A stretch of DNA of 64,000 nucleotides from Bacteroidales bacterium (GTDB lineage Bacteria; Bacteroidota; Bacteroidia; Bacteroidales; F082), in contig JAFZKP010000035.1 of assembly GCA_017553625.1 (NCBI GenBank), positions 1-64,000 of the forward strand, given 5' to 3'. Made by a program: the position numbers and the translations under genes. Position 1 is the stretch's first letter. Each line of letters opens with the position of its first letter. The notes below the pieces were generated by a model, which saw nothing but the letters and a program-made list of their open reading frames with translations, ran no database searches and was not told the origin of the DNA. This document shows positions 7,966 through 15,413 of this stretch, one piece after another.

Positions 7966-8564
7966 AAGTTCTGAAGCAAATGACAATCAACCGTCAGAAA
8001 ATAAAGGAGCTTTACGCCGACAAACGTTACCAGACCTACTTTGACGTGGGGCTGTTTTTCGTGCTTATCTTCAGTTTTCACTTTTTATATAGTTTTTGGA
8101 ATTACACTCTTGACTACTGGCCTATAAAAAGTTGGGTTGACAAGCTCTTCGCATGGGCTTCGGCACTCCTTTTCGACCAGAGCACCTGGACTTTGGAGCA
8201 TGTCTTCCGTTTTGATTTCTTCACACGCGGCAAGACCATCTGGTTTTTAAATAACGAAAACTTCTATTCGGGTGTCACGGTGGCGCCGGAATGCACCAGC
8301 CTCAAACAATGGATGCACTGGCTCTTCCTGATGCTCATCTTCCCTGGACCGTGGAAGCACAAAGCATGGTATATACCGCTCGGCCTCGTCATAGTGGAGC
8401 TGACAAACGTGGTGAGAATTGTCGGAATCTCCTTGTTTTTAAAACCTTTTCCGCATGACTTCGCGCTGGCACACGACGGGATTTTCAAAGTGATGTTCTA
8501 CGTGGTGATATTCTTGATGTGGGCTGTGTGGAATGATTACTTTCACCATAAAAAAAATGTGTAG
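7959..8564 (+). CDS. Exosortase/archaeosortase family transpeptidase
   Basis: This 201-residue integral membrane protein keeps the three catalytic residues of the exosortase family: Cys112 in APECTS, Arg153 in NVVRIVG and His172 in LAHDGIF, each within or next to a membrane helix. Exosortases cleave and re-attach proteins bearing a C-terminal sorting signal with a short motif, a membrane helix and a basic tail. The short length resembles the XrtF-like forms of Bacteroidota. The ATG at 7959 overlaps the upstream barrel gene; an alternative ATG at 7980 would remove seven residues. No obvious sorting-signal substrate was seen among the neighbouring proteins, so the target is unknown. Confidence 0.85.
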   Translation: MVKVLKQMTINRQKIKELYADKRYQTYFDVGLFFVLIFSFHFLYSFWNYTLDYWPIKSWVDKLFAWASALLFDQSTWTLEHVFRFDFFTRGKTIWFLNNENFYSGVTVAPECTSLKQWMHWLFLMLIFPGPWKHKAWYIPLGLVIVELTNVVRIVGISLFLKPFPHDFALAHDGIFKVMFYVVIFLMWAVWNDYFHHKKNV

Positions 8565-8680
8565 CCTACGGCTAAATGTGTTTGAATGTGTAGCCTACGG
8601 CTAAATGTGTACCCTTCGGGCATGGGCGAAGTCCACACATTCCGCGAAGCGGCACATTTTGCAAAGCAACACATTATTTA
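8556..8680. repeat. Cluster of small palindromes with repeated AATGTGT flanks
   Basis: Two copies of a 26-bp unit (8556-8581 and 8585-8610) each contain the hairpin TAGCCTACGGCTA. They are followed by further hairpins (CCCTTCGGG near 8612, CCGCGAAGCGG near 8642) bordered by ACACATT, the complement of the AATGTGT flank. The cluster begins in the last codons of the exosortase gene and fills the space to the convergent ClC gene. It could serve as a two-way terminator or be a REP-like element. Confidence 0.75.
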
Positions 8681-8685
8681 TGTCT

Positions 8686-10479
8686 TTATTCCGCTGAGAT
8701 TTCTTTAAGTGTCGCCTGATAAGTTGTGAAGACGTTGGCGCGGGAGATGTAGCCGATGTATTTCCCGTCGTCGATGACTGGGATGTTGTATTTGTGCGAT
8801 TCCTCGAATTTCTGGACAACGCTTTCCATAGGCTCGCCAAGACTAATCTCATAATCTGGATAAACCATCAATTTGTCGACAGAAACATCGTAAAGATTGG
8901 TGTCGAACATGAATTTGCGCACGTCGTCGAAGAGGATATGCCCTTTGAAGTCGCCATTTTCAGCCACCACAGGGAAGATGTTTCTCGTTGAGGATGCGAT
9001 AAGCGGAATCAAATCGCGCAAAGTCTGCTCAGGACGTATCATGCTGAAGTTCGTCTCTATCAAGTGGTTGGAAGTCATCATGTTAAGGATGGTTTCATCC
9101 TTGTTGAACGACACTTTAACACCTTTTTCGGCAATGCTTTGGGTGTAAATAGACTCCTTGAAGAAAAGCCTGTTGATGGCGAGTGACAGCGCCGACACCA
9201 CCATAAGCGGCACCATGAGTGAATATCCGTTTGTGATTTCCGCGATGAGGAAGATGCCCGTCAGAGGAGCGTGAAGCATTCCAGCGATAAGTCCGCTCAT
9301 TCCGACAAGTGCAAATTTCGACACGTCGAGATTTCCAATTCCCAAGTTATTTATAATCAAAGCGTATGCCATACCTGTCACGGCACCCAAGAACAGAGCC
9401 GGAGCAAATGTGCCGCCGACACCGCCAGCAGCAAACGTGAACGAAGTGGCAAACGCCTTGCACAAAATCATTGCAACGACAACAAGAACAACAATCCAGA
9501 TATTGTCGCTAAACGGTTCAAACAAGCTGTTTTGCATTATATCCGCCCATCTTCCATTCAAAGCGGCGTTGATAGTCTCGTAACCATCGCCATACAATGA
9601 CGGAAACACGAAAATGAGCGTGCCAAGGCCAAGCGAGGCGACGATGAAGCGAACCCAATGATTCTCAATCTTACGGAAACGTTTGTCGACATCGAAATAA
9701 ACCTTCATGAAATAAGCCGACACAAGTCCAACAACAACGCCTAAACCAATGTAATACAATGAGTTCGACGGAACAAACGACTCCGCTATCGTGATTTCAT
9801 ATTCAAAAGCCCTTCCAAGGAAATAATACGATGTGAGAATCGCCACGAAAGCGGAAATGATAATCGGGATGAGCGCCGTCATGGAGATGTCAATCATGAA
9901 AACCTCCATTGCGAAAATGACGCCGGTGATAGGAGCCTGGAAAATGGCAGCAAGTGCCGAAGCGCCGCCCATGCCTATCAACACGTTGATTTGCTTTTGG
10001 TTAAGCTTCAAAAACTGCCCGATGTTAGAGCCTATGGAGCCGCCCGTTGACACCGAAGGACCTTCCAATCCGACGGAACCGCCAAAGCCGACTGTCAGAG
10101 CACTGGTGATGATAGAGGAAAACGTGGTGTAAGGCTTCACGATGCCTTTGTTGCGCGACAAAGCGTACAAAAGCCCGGGGATGCCATGCCCGACCTCTCT
10201 TCGGATAATATATCGTATCACAATGATTGTCAGCAAAATACCGATTGCCGGCAAGATAAAAAACATCAGGTTGAACCAGTTGTCTTCGGTGCGGAGAGCA
10301 AACAAACCGTCGCGAATCGAATGTGTCAGAAACTTGATTAACACGGCGGCGACACCAGCCAGAAAACCCGTCGGGATAGCCAAAATTATCATGAGCCTCC
10401 TGTCGGACAGATGCGCCAAACGCCATTTGTTCAATGACTTACGCCAAATCTTGAGCCGTGTATTCAACCTTAATCTCAT
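8686..10479 (-). CDS. ClC-type chloride channel/transporter with CBS domains
   Basis: The 597-residue protein has the ClC membrane core and C-terminal paired CBS domains (about residues 450-590). Anion pathway motifs are visible: GHGIP at 98-101, GLEGP at 137-141 with the gating glutamate E139, and GGTFAPALFLG further on. ClC proteins move chloride or fluoride, either passively or coupled to protons; the sequence alone does not settle which. The long cytoplasmic CBS pair suggests regulation by adenine nucleotides. The gene converges with the exosortase gene. Its promoter box at 10484-10491 lies almost against the start codon, suggesting a very short leader. Confidence 0.93.
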   Translation of the reverse strand: MRLRLNTRLKIWRKSLNKWRLAHLSDRRLMIILAIPTGFLAGVAAVLIKFLTHSIRDGLFALRTEDNWFNLMFFILPAIGILLTIIVIRYIIRREVGHGIPGLLYALSRNKGIVKPYTTFSSIITSALTVGFGGSVGLEGPSVSTGGSIGSNIGQFLKLNQKQINVLIGMGGASALAAIFQAPITGVIFAMEVFMIDISMTALIPIIISAFVAILTSYYFLGRAFEYEITIAESFVPSNSLYYIGLGVVVGLVSAYFMKVYFDVDKRFRKIENHWVRFIVASLGLGTLIFVFPSLYGDGYETINAALNGRWADIMQNSLFEPFSDNIWIVVLVVVAMILCKAFATSFTFAAGGVGGTFAPALFLGAVTGMAYALIINNLGIGNLDVSKFALVGMSGLIAGMLHAPLTGIFLIAEITNGYSLMVPLMVVSALSLAINRLFFKESIYTQSIAEKGVKVSFNKDETILNMMTSNHLIETNFSMIRPEQTLRDLIPLIASSTRNIFPVVAENGDFKGHILFDDVRKFMFDTNLYDVSVDKLMVYPDYEISLGEPMESVVQKFEESHKYNIPVIDDGKYIGYISRANVFTTYQATLKEISAE

Positions 10480-10483
10480 GCCA

Positions 10484-10491
10484 CAAAAATA
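10484..10491 (-). promoter_or_regulatory. -7 box next to the ClC start codon
   Basis: The minus strand reads TATTTTTG only five bases before the ATG at 10479. If used, transcription would begin at or within the start codon, giving a leaderless message; the next in-frame Met is residue 30. It may also be a chance match in AT-rich DNA. Confidence 0.35.
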
Positions 10492-10537
10492 AAAAATGAA
10501 TTTTTATGATGAATGCTTTTTTGTAAAAAATTTTAAT

Positions 10538-10545
10538 TATTTTTG
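10538..10545 (+). promoter_or_regulatory. -7 box for xth operon
   Basis: The plus strand reads TATTTTTG 17 nt before the first ATG of xth, matching TAnnTTTG. No well-spaced -33 box is seen. Confidence 0.45.
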
Positions 10546-10561
10546 CATTGCTTAAAATGCA

Positions 10562-11335
10562 ATGAAAGGAAAGATGAGAATTATCAGTTATAACGTAAAC
10601 GGAATTCGTGCGGCGATTTCGAAAGGACTGCTCGAATGGCTTGAAAGCGTCTCGCCTGATGTCGTTTGTTTTCAGGAACTTAAAGCGACACCTGACCAGA
10701 TTCCGGTCATGGAGATTGAAGCCATGGGTTATAACTGCTACTGGTTCTCCGCGCAAAAAAAAGGCTACAGCGGCGTCGGACTTTTGTCGAAAAAAACGCC
10801 CGACAACGTTGTTTACGGCATGAACAACAAAACGTATGACGACGAAGGACGTTTTCTGAGAGCCGATTTCGGCGATTTGTCGGTTGTTAGCGTGTATCAT
10901 CCTTCTGGCACCACAGGAGAGGAACGCCAGGATTTCAAGATGGAATGGCTTGACTTCTTCAGAAATTATGTTAACGAACTGAGGAAGACACGCCCCAACC
11001 TCGTGCTTTCAGGCGACTACAACATCTGCCACGAAGCCATCGACATCCACGATCCGGTTAGAAATGCCAACAACTCTGGCTTCCTACCAGAAGAACGCCA
11101 GTGGTTCACCGACTTCCTCAGCGACGGCTACATCGACAGTTTCAGGACGCTCCACAAAGAGCCGGGAAACTATTCGTGGTGGAGCTATCGTGCCAACGCA
11201 AGAGCCAACAACAAAGGCTGGCGCATTGATTATCACATTCTTACGGACAACATGAAAGACAGACTGCTCAAAGCGGCGATTTTCCCGCAGGCAGTACACT
11301 CCGACCATTGTCCTATTTTGGTTGAATTAAAATAA
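10562..11335 (+). CDS. xth: Exodeoxyribonuclease III (AP endonuclease)
   Basis: The 257-residue protein has the endonuclease/exonuclease/phosphatase fold of ExoIII: RIISYNVNGIRAA at the start, metal ligand E39 in VVCFQELKA, SGDYNICHEAIDIHDP and the terminal AVHSDHCPI active-site motif. It cleaves abasic sites and removes 3' blocking groups in base excision repair. The ATG at 10562 gives MKGKMRIIS; the ATG at 10574 (MRIISYN) is an equally likely start because the conserved region begins there. It is first in a tight plus-strand series with the VanX-like gene (8 bp gap) and mnmA (adjacent). Confidence 0.95.
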   Translation: MKGKMRIISYNVNGIRAAISKGLLEWLESVSPDVVCFQELKATPDQIPVMEIEAMGYNCYWFSAQKKGYSGVGLLSKKTPDNVVYGMNNKTYDDEGRFLRADFGDLSVVSVYHPSGTTGEERQDFKMEWLDFFRNYVNELRKTRPNLVLSGDYNICHEAIDIHDPVRNANNSGFLPEERQWFTDFLSDGYIDSFRTLHKEPGNYSWWSYRANARANNKGWRIDYHILTDNMKDRLLKAAIFPQAVHSDHCPILVELK

Positions 11336-11343
11336 AAATTGAT

Positions 11344-12222
11344 ATGGTTGACAATATTATTGATTGGTTCATTGAACACAAAGAAGCTCTGATAGCCAAA
11401 ATCCCGACATTCATCATGGGATTGGTAGGAGTCGTGATTTTGGTCTGGCTAATCTGGTTCTTCAAATCCAAAAGACGCAGAAGACATCTCAGATTCCACT
11501 GGCATCACTTCACTTACGCCATCGGACTGAGAAGAATCATGTCAAGACATTATGTCGCCAAGGTGCATGTTCACGAATGTTTCGACCCGCTCGTCGACTT
11601 CCTGCCTCACAAGCACATCATTTTCAACACAGAGACTCTCGAAGAGCCGAATCTTATCAGAAAAACGGTTCTTTTCAAACTTTACAGCATTGCCGACAGA
11701 CTTCCAAATGGTGTTAACCTTAAGATTTACAACACTTTCCGTTCAAGGACAAAGATGAATGACGCTTTTGAGGCTGTCATCGGTGAGATTTCGGCTGAAA
11801 ATCCTGAAATCGGGCGTCACGAGGCTATGAAACTCGCGAAATACAAGACCGAAGACCCTAAAGGAAACACGGGTGGACATGAGACCGGCGGCGCTGTCGA
11901 CGTGGCATTGTGCGATAACAACGGTGTCGACTTCGACTACGGCACAAAGTTCCATGAATACAACGATTCCACCTTCACGAGAAGCAGAAAAATCACCAAG
12001 GAACAGAGGAAAAACCGCAAAAAACTCATCAGAATCATGAGAAGAAAAGGCTTCGTGAACTTCCCTGGCGAGTGGTGGCATTTCTCATACGGCGACCGCA
12101 TGTGGGCGGCTTACAAAGGCAAACGCAACGGCGGCATTTACGGCTCGGCTGAGACAGAGATGGGCGGACACTACGGCTTCACCATCCCTGTGAAAAGAAC
12201 GGTACACGAAAAACACCACTAA
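11344..12222 (+). CDS. Membrane-anchored D-Ala-D-Ala dipeptidase-like protein (VanX/peptidase M15D)
   Basis: The 292-residue protein has one N-terminal membrane helix (about residues 22-40, followed by KSKRRRR). A C-terminal peptidase domain carries the zinc motif of VanX-type enzymes: H179 and D186 in GGHETGGAVD, and EWWH at 243-246 with the catalytic glutamate and third ligand. VanX enzymes split D-Ala-D-Ala. The basic stretch just after the helix and the short N-terminus leave topology uncertain. The stop codon touches the mnmA ATG and xth ends 8 bp upstream, so it is probably in the same transcript. A peptidoglycan-trimming or dipeptide-recycling role is more likely than vancomycin resistance, since no vanH or vanA is nearby. 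Confidence 0.85.
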   Translation: MVDNIIDWFIEHKEALIAKIPTFIMGLVGVVILVWLIWFFKSKRRRRHLRFHWHHFTYAIGLRRIMSRHYVAKVHVHECFDPLVDFLPHKHIIFNTETLEEPNLIRKTVLFKLYSIADRLPNGVNLKIYNTFRSRTKMNDAFEAVIGEISAENPEIGRHEAMKLAKYKTEDPKGNTGGHETGGAVDVALCDNNGVDFDYGTKFHEYNDSTFTRSRKITKEQRKNRKKLIRIMRRKGFVNFPGEWWHFSYGDRMWAAYKGKRNGGIYGSAETEMGGHYGFTIPVKRTVHEKHH

Positions 12223-13284
12223 ATGAACATCGCTGCGTTAGTGTCGGGCGGCGTCGACAGCTCCGTCATCGTGCCTCTCCTTAAGGAACAAGGTTTCGAC
12301 CCCCATATTTTCTATATAAAAATAGGACTCGAAGGCAAGGAAGACCTCATGGACTGCCCTTCCGAAGAAGACATTGAGATTACCACCTTCATCGCCCAAA
12401 AATACGGATGCAAATTCGACATCATCGACCTTCAGAAAGAGTATTACGACCGTGTGGCACGCTACACCATGGAGTCGGTGCGCAAAGGTCTCACCCCGAA
12501 CCCCGACGTGATGTGCAACCGATTCATCAAATTCGGCGCGTTCGAAGAGAAAGCAGGTTACCAGTTTGACCGCATCGCCACAGGACATTACGCCCAGCAA
12601 TGGATTGACAACGAAGGCGTTGCGTGGCTCGGCACGGCAGTCGACACATTCAAAGACCAGACCGATTTCCTTGCGAGGATAACATACCCGCAGCTTAAGA
12701 AAGCGATGTTTCCTGTTGGAGGAATTCCGAAGAGCGAGGTGCGCGCATTAGCGGAGAAATACAAGCTTCCGAGCGCACAACGTCATGACTCACAAGGTAT
12801 TTGCTTCTTGGGAAAGATAAACTACAACGACTACATCCGCGAATACGTGGGCGAGAAGGAAGGCGACATCATCGAGCTTGAGACGGGCAAGAAATTAGGC
12901 AGGCACAAAGGATTCTGGTTTCACACCATCGGGCAGCGCAAAGGATTGGGTTTGGGCGGCGGTCCGTGGTTCGTGGTGAAGAAAGATACCGAGAACAACA
13001 TCGTTTATGTGTCACAAGGCTACGACCCTGAGGCACAATACGTCAACACCATAGAACTCGTCGACGTGCAGGCGATGAATCCCGTCATAAAATTCGTTGA
13101 CGGTCAGCGTGTGAGATATAAGATACGTCATCAGCCCGAGTTCAGGACAGGCACCTTGAGCGTCACTGAAAAAGGTCTGACAATCAACTCCGACGTGATG
13201 ATTTCCGGTGTCGCAGGCGGGCAGTTCGGGACGATTTACCATGAGAGCGAGCCTGTTGTTCTTGGTAGCGGGGTGATAGAATAA
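12223..13284 (+). CDS. mnmA: tRNA-specific 2-thiouridylase MnmA
   Basis: The 353-residue enzyme has the PP-loop SGGVDSS (8-14), the catalytic cysteine C98 in NPDVMCNRFIKF and the second cysteine C194 in SQGICFLGK, plus the RHDSQGICF signature. MnmA activates U34 of tRNA-Lys, -Glu and -Gln with ATP and inserts sulfur, in the cytoplasm. Start and length are canonical. It begins directly at the stop of the VanX-like gene. The last 49 bp overlap, tail to tail, the end of the RyR-domain channel gene on the other strand. Confidence 0.96.
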   Translation: MNIAALVSGGVDSSVIVPLLKEQGFDPHIFYIKIGLEGKEDLMDCPSEEDIEITTFIAQKYGCKFDIIDLQKEYYDRVARYTMESVRKGLTPNPDVMCNRFIKFGAFEEKAGYQFDRIATGHYAQQWIDNEGVAWLGTAVDTFKDQTDFLARITYPQLKKAMFPVGGIPKSEVRALAEKYKLPSAQRHDSQGICFLGKINYNDYIREYVGEKEGDIIELETGKKLGRHKGFWFHTIGQRKGLGLGGGPWFVVKKDTENNIVYVSQGYDPEAQYVNTIELVDVQAMNPVIKFVDGQRVRYKIRHQPEFRTGTLSVTEKGLTINSDVMISGVAGGQFGTIYHESEPVVLGSGVIE

Positions 13285-15401
13285 GTCATTTGAACAATCC
13301 ATGGAATAGCCTTCACAATCTCATAATCAAGATTCTTTACAATATCCAAATCCTCATAAGGTCTTATGTCGTGATGGATAAAGAGTTTTTTGTTCTTACC
13401 GAGTTCTTTTGCGAATTCTGCGTTTGCGTATTTGTCCTCGTATGTATGCGCCATACGGAATCCGAGAAGCAGTTTCTCCACCGTCCAGCGGTTATGCTCC
13501 GTCATCGCGAGTTCCTCTGCCATGTCTTCTGGCAGATTCTCGGTGTCGCGGCTGGCATCGTCAGGATCGAGACCGCGCATGGCACGTATTGAGGCGAGCT
13601 TGCACGGGATGTTGTCGGCGCTGTAGAGGTTCGACCAGCGGTTTGCCACCGTGAGCGGTTTCCAGAGCCTTTCAGCCTCAGCCCAAATCTCTTCCGAAGG
13701 AATCTTCTCCAAGACATCACGTGTCGTAAACCTGAATGTCGAATAATCGGCAGTGTTGTAAAGATAATTGATGAGTTTTGCTCTTTTCAGCGACACCTCA
13801 TCAACGCAATAAGCGAGGTCGTTCATGCCAAACGGGAACAGATGGGCGTAGCGTCCTTTCCTCTTCACCTCGCTCAACTTGCCGTCGTTCACCGTAGCGT
13901 AGATGATTTCCCTATCGTCAGATTCCCTCAGGTTCGTCACAAAATTGTCCGTCTTATCCTGTCTGATAAACACCGGAATTCCATAATTATAAATCTCTTC
14001 AGGCATGTTCATCGCGATGGCGAAGTTGTTTCTTTGGTCGGTCATCGTGAGGAAGATAGAAAGGTACTGGTTCTCGTCTTTCGCCCATTTTGCAAACTCG
14101 TCCTGAATCTTTTTTGAAAATACGTCGCCTTTCACAAACTCAAACGACACGTCAAGGAAATCTGTTTTCTTCTCTTTTGCAAATTCAGCCTCGAAGACCT
14201 TGTCCTCGCCCTTGTCTGCCGACAAATCGCGATAGCGGTACGACTGCACCTCGAAGAAATGCCTGTTTCTTGTCACAAACAGAGGCATCTCGGTGTCGGC
14301 TTTCAAATCGATGAAAGTGATTGTGGTACGGGTCGAGCTGTCGTGTGCAAAGTTCGGGAAATGCAGCAGCTGTGCGGCTTCCATGGCAAACATATCCGCA
14401 AGATTTGTCGCCCCCACCAGCACCACATGCACATGCCTCTTGTCGCCAGGTACGATGCCGTCGCCGTAAACAGCAGGATAAACGACTTTCGTGGTGAAGT
14501 CGCTGCTTTCGATATAAGAGCGCGTCACCAGCACTTGTTTTGCCCAGCCGGCGTAAAAATTATACGGCACGAAGTCGATGCCCATGTCGTGCACTTTCTT
14601 GAAAATGTCGGTGGTCAGAAAAGCGGCGTAGGTGTCGATATCCTCAAACACACATGTTATCCGTTTCGGTTTATAGTCGAGATTTTTTTTCTTCAGATAA
14701 TAGCAGATGCTGTCGACGCATTGCACGTTGATGGCGTCGTGAGCCGACATCGTGCGGTTGCCAACCAAATAAATCTCCTCCGCCGTTTCAAGATGGATGC
14801 TTTTGTAGTACTCGGTGGTGGTGCGGTGTCCGTAGTTGATAATGATACGAGGCAGATTCTCATGAGGCACAGCCTTACGCAGCTTTTCCTTTACATTGTT
14901 GACATCCGCAGAGGTGAGAAGCAGAATGTCAGCCTTCGGGTCCTTTGCAAAAATCTCCGTGATGATGGAAGGAACAAGGTCGTCATAGCCCATCACGACA
15001 TAATGTCCCGATTTCAGATAATGAATCAGACCGCTGCGGTATTTGTCGACACGGTTTTCGATAGCGTTGCCTATCACACCGATGAGCATTCCTGTAAACA
15101 CCATAAAGCCTACAAAATACACCAACCCACTGATTATCAATGTATACCGACCAACATTTCCGCTCATGTAAAGATTATTGAATGCGCTTCCGTCTATAAG
15201 GAGATACAGCGGAAATATGAACTTGCTTATGCCATGTTCGTCACAATAAACCTTCCAGTCGCTGCCCGCGAGTTCAAGCATGCCGAAAGAGACCCAGAAA
15301 GCGACAAACAGGACACCCAGGAGGAACAAAGCCTGCTTTGAGAGGTTATTCGACAACGCCCTGTCGAAATATAACTTGAAATTACTGCGTTTTTTCTTCA
15401 T
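13236..15401 (-). CDS. CASTOR/POLLUX-like ion channel with RCK (TrkA-N) and C-terminal RyR domains
   Basis: The 721-residue protein has two N-terminal membrane helices (about 22-45 and 88-110) with a pore-like stretch between them. An NAD-binding fold follows (HYVVMGYDDLVPSIITEIF), then a second one (HVVLVGATNLADMFAME). The C-terminus carries an RyR domain (EHNRWTVEKLLLGFR, HDIRPYEDL, YEIVKAIPWIV). CASTOR/POLLUX channels conduct cations and are gated through their RCK regions. RyR domains in bacteria have been linked computationally to nucleotide signalling. The start lies 12 bp after the stop of TIR-WD40 copy A, so co-transcription is likely. The 3' end overlaps mnmA by 49 bp. Gating by a TIR product is a hypothesis only. 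Confidence 0.85.
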   Translation of the reverse strand: MKKKRSNFKLYFDRALSNNLSKQALFLLGVLFVAFWVSFGMLELAGSDWKVYCDEHGISKFIFPLYLLIDGSAFNNLYMSGNVGRYTLIISGLVYFVGFMVFTGMLIGVIGNAIENRVDKYRSGLIHYLKSGHYVVMGYDDLVPSIITEIFAKDPKADILLLTSADVNNVKEKLRKAVPHENLPRIIINYGHRTTTEYYKSIHLETAEEIYLVGNRTMSAHDAINVQCVDSICYYLKKKNLDYKPKRITCVFEDIDTYAAFLTTDIFKKVHDMGIDFVPYNFYAGWAKQVLVTRSYIESSDFTTKVVYPAVYGDGIVPGDKRHVHVVLVGATNLADMFAMEAAQLLHFPNFAHDSSTRTTITFIDLKADTEMPLFVTRNRHFFEVQSYRYRDLSADKGEDKVFEAEFAKEKKTDFLDVSFEFVKGDVFSKKIQDEFAKWAKDENQYLSIFLTMTDQRNNFAIAMNMPEEIYNYGIPVFIRQDKTDNFVTNLRESDDREIIYATVNDGKLSEVKRKGRYAHLFPFGMNDLAYCVDEVSLKRAKLINYLYNTADYSTFRFTTRDVLEKIPSEEIWAEAERLWKPLTVANRWSNLYSADNIPCKLASIRAMRGLDPDDASRDTENLPEDMAEELAMTEHNRWTVEKLLLGFRMAHTYEDKYANAEFAKELGKNKKLFIHHDIRPYEDLDIVKNLDYEIVKAIPWIVQMTYSITPLPRTTGSLSW

Positions 15402-15413
15402 GATAATTATATT

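Noticed and set aside
10484..10491. Evidence that the ClC gene starts further downstream because its -7 box is so close to the ATG
   Set aside because: The next in-frame Met is residue 30, within the start of the membrane domain; the box may be chance or give a leaderless message.
11344..12222. Vancomycin resistance determinant
   Set aside because: The VanX-type motif is present, but no vanH, vanA/B ligase or vanRS genes are nearby and the domain is membrane-tethered; housekeeping is more likely.
14259..15341. 360-codon plus-strand frame opposite the RyR channel gene
   Set aside because: The minus-strand channel has clear domains along the same DNA; the plus-strand product has no recognisable features.
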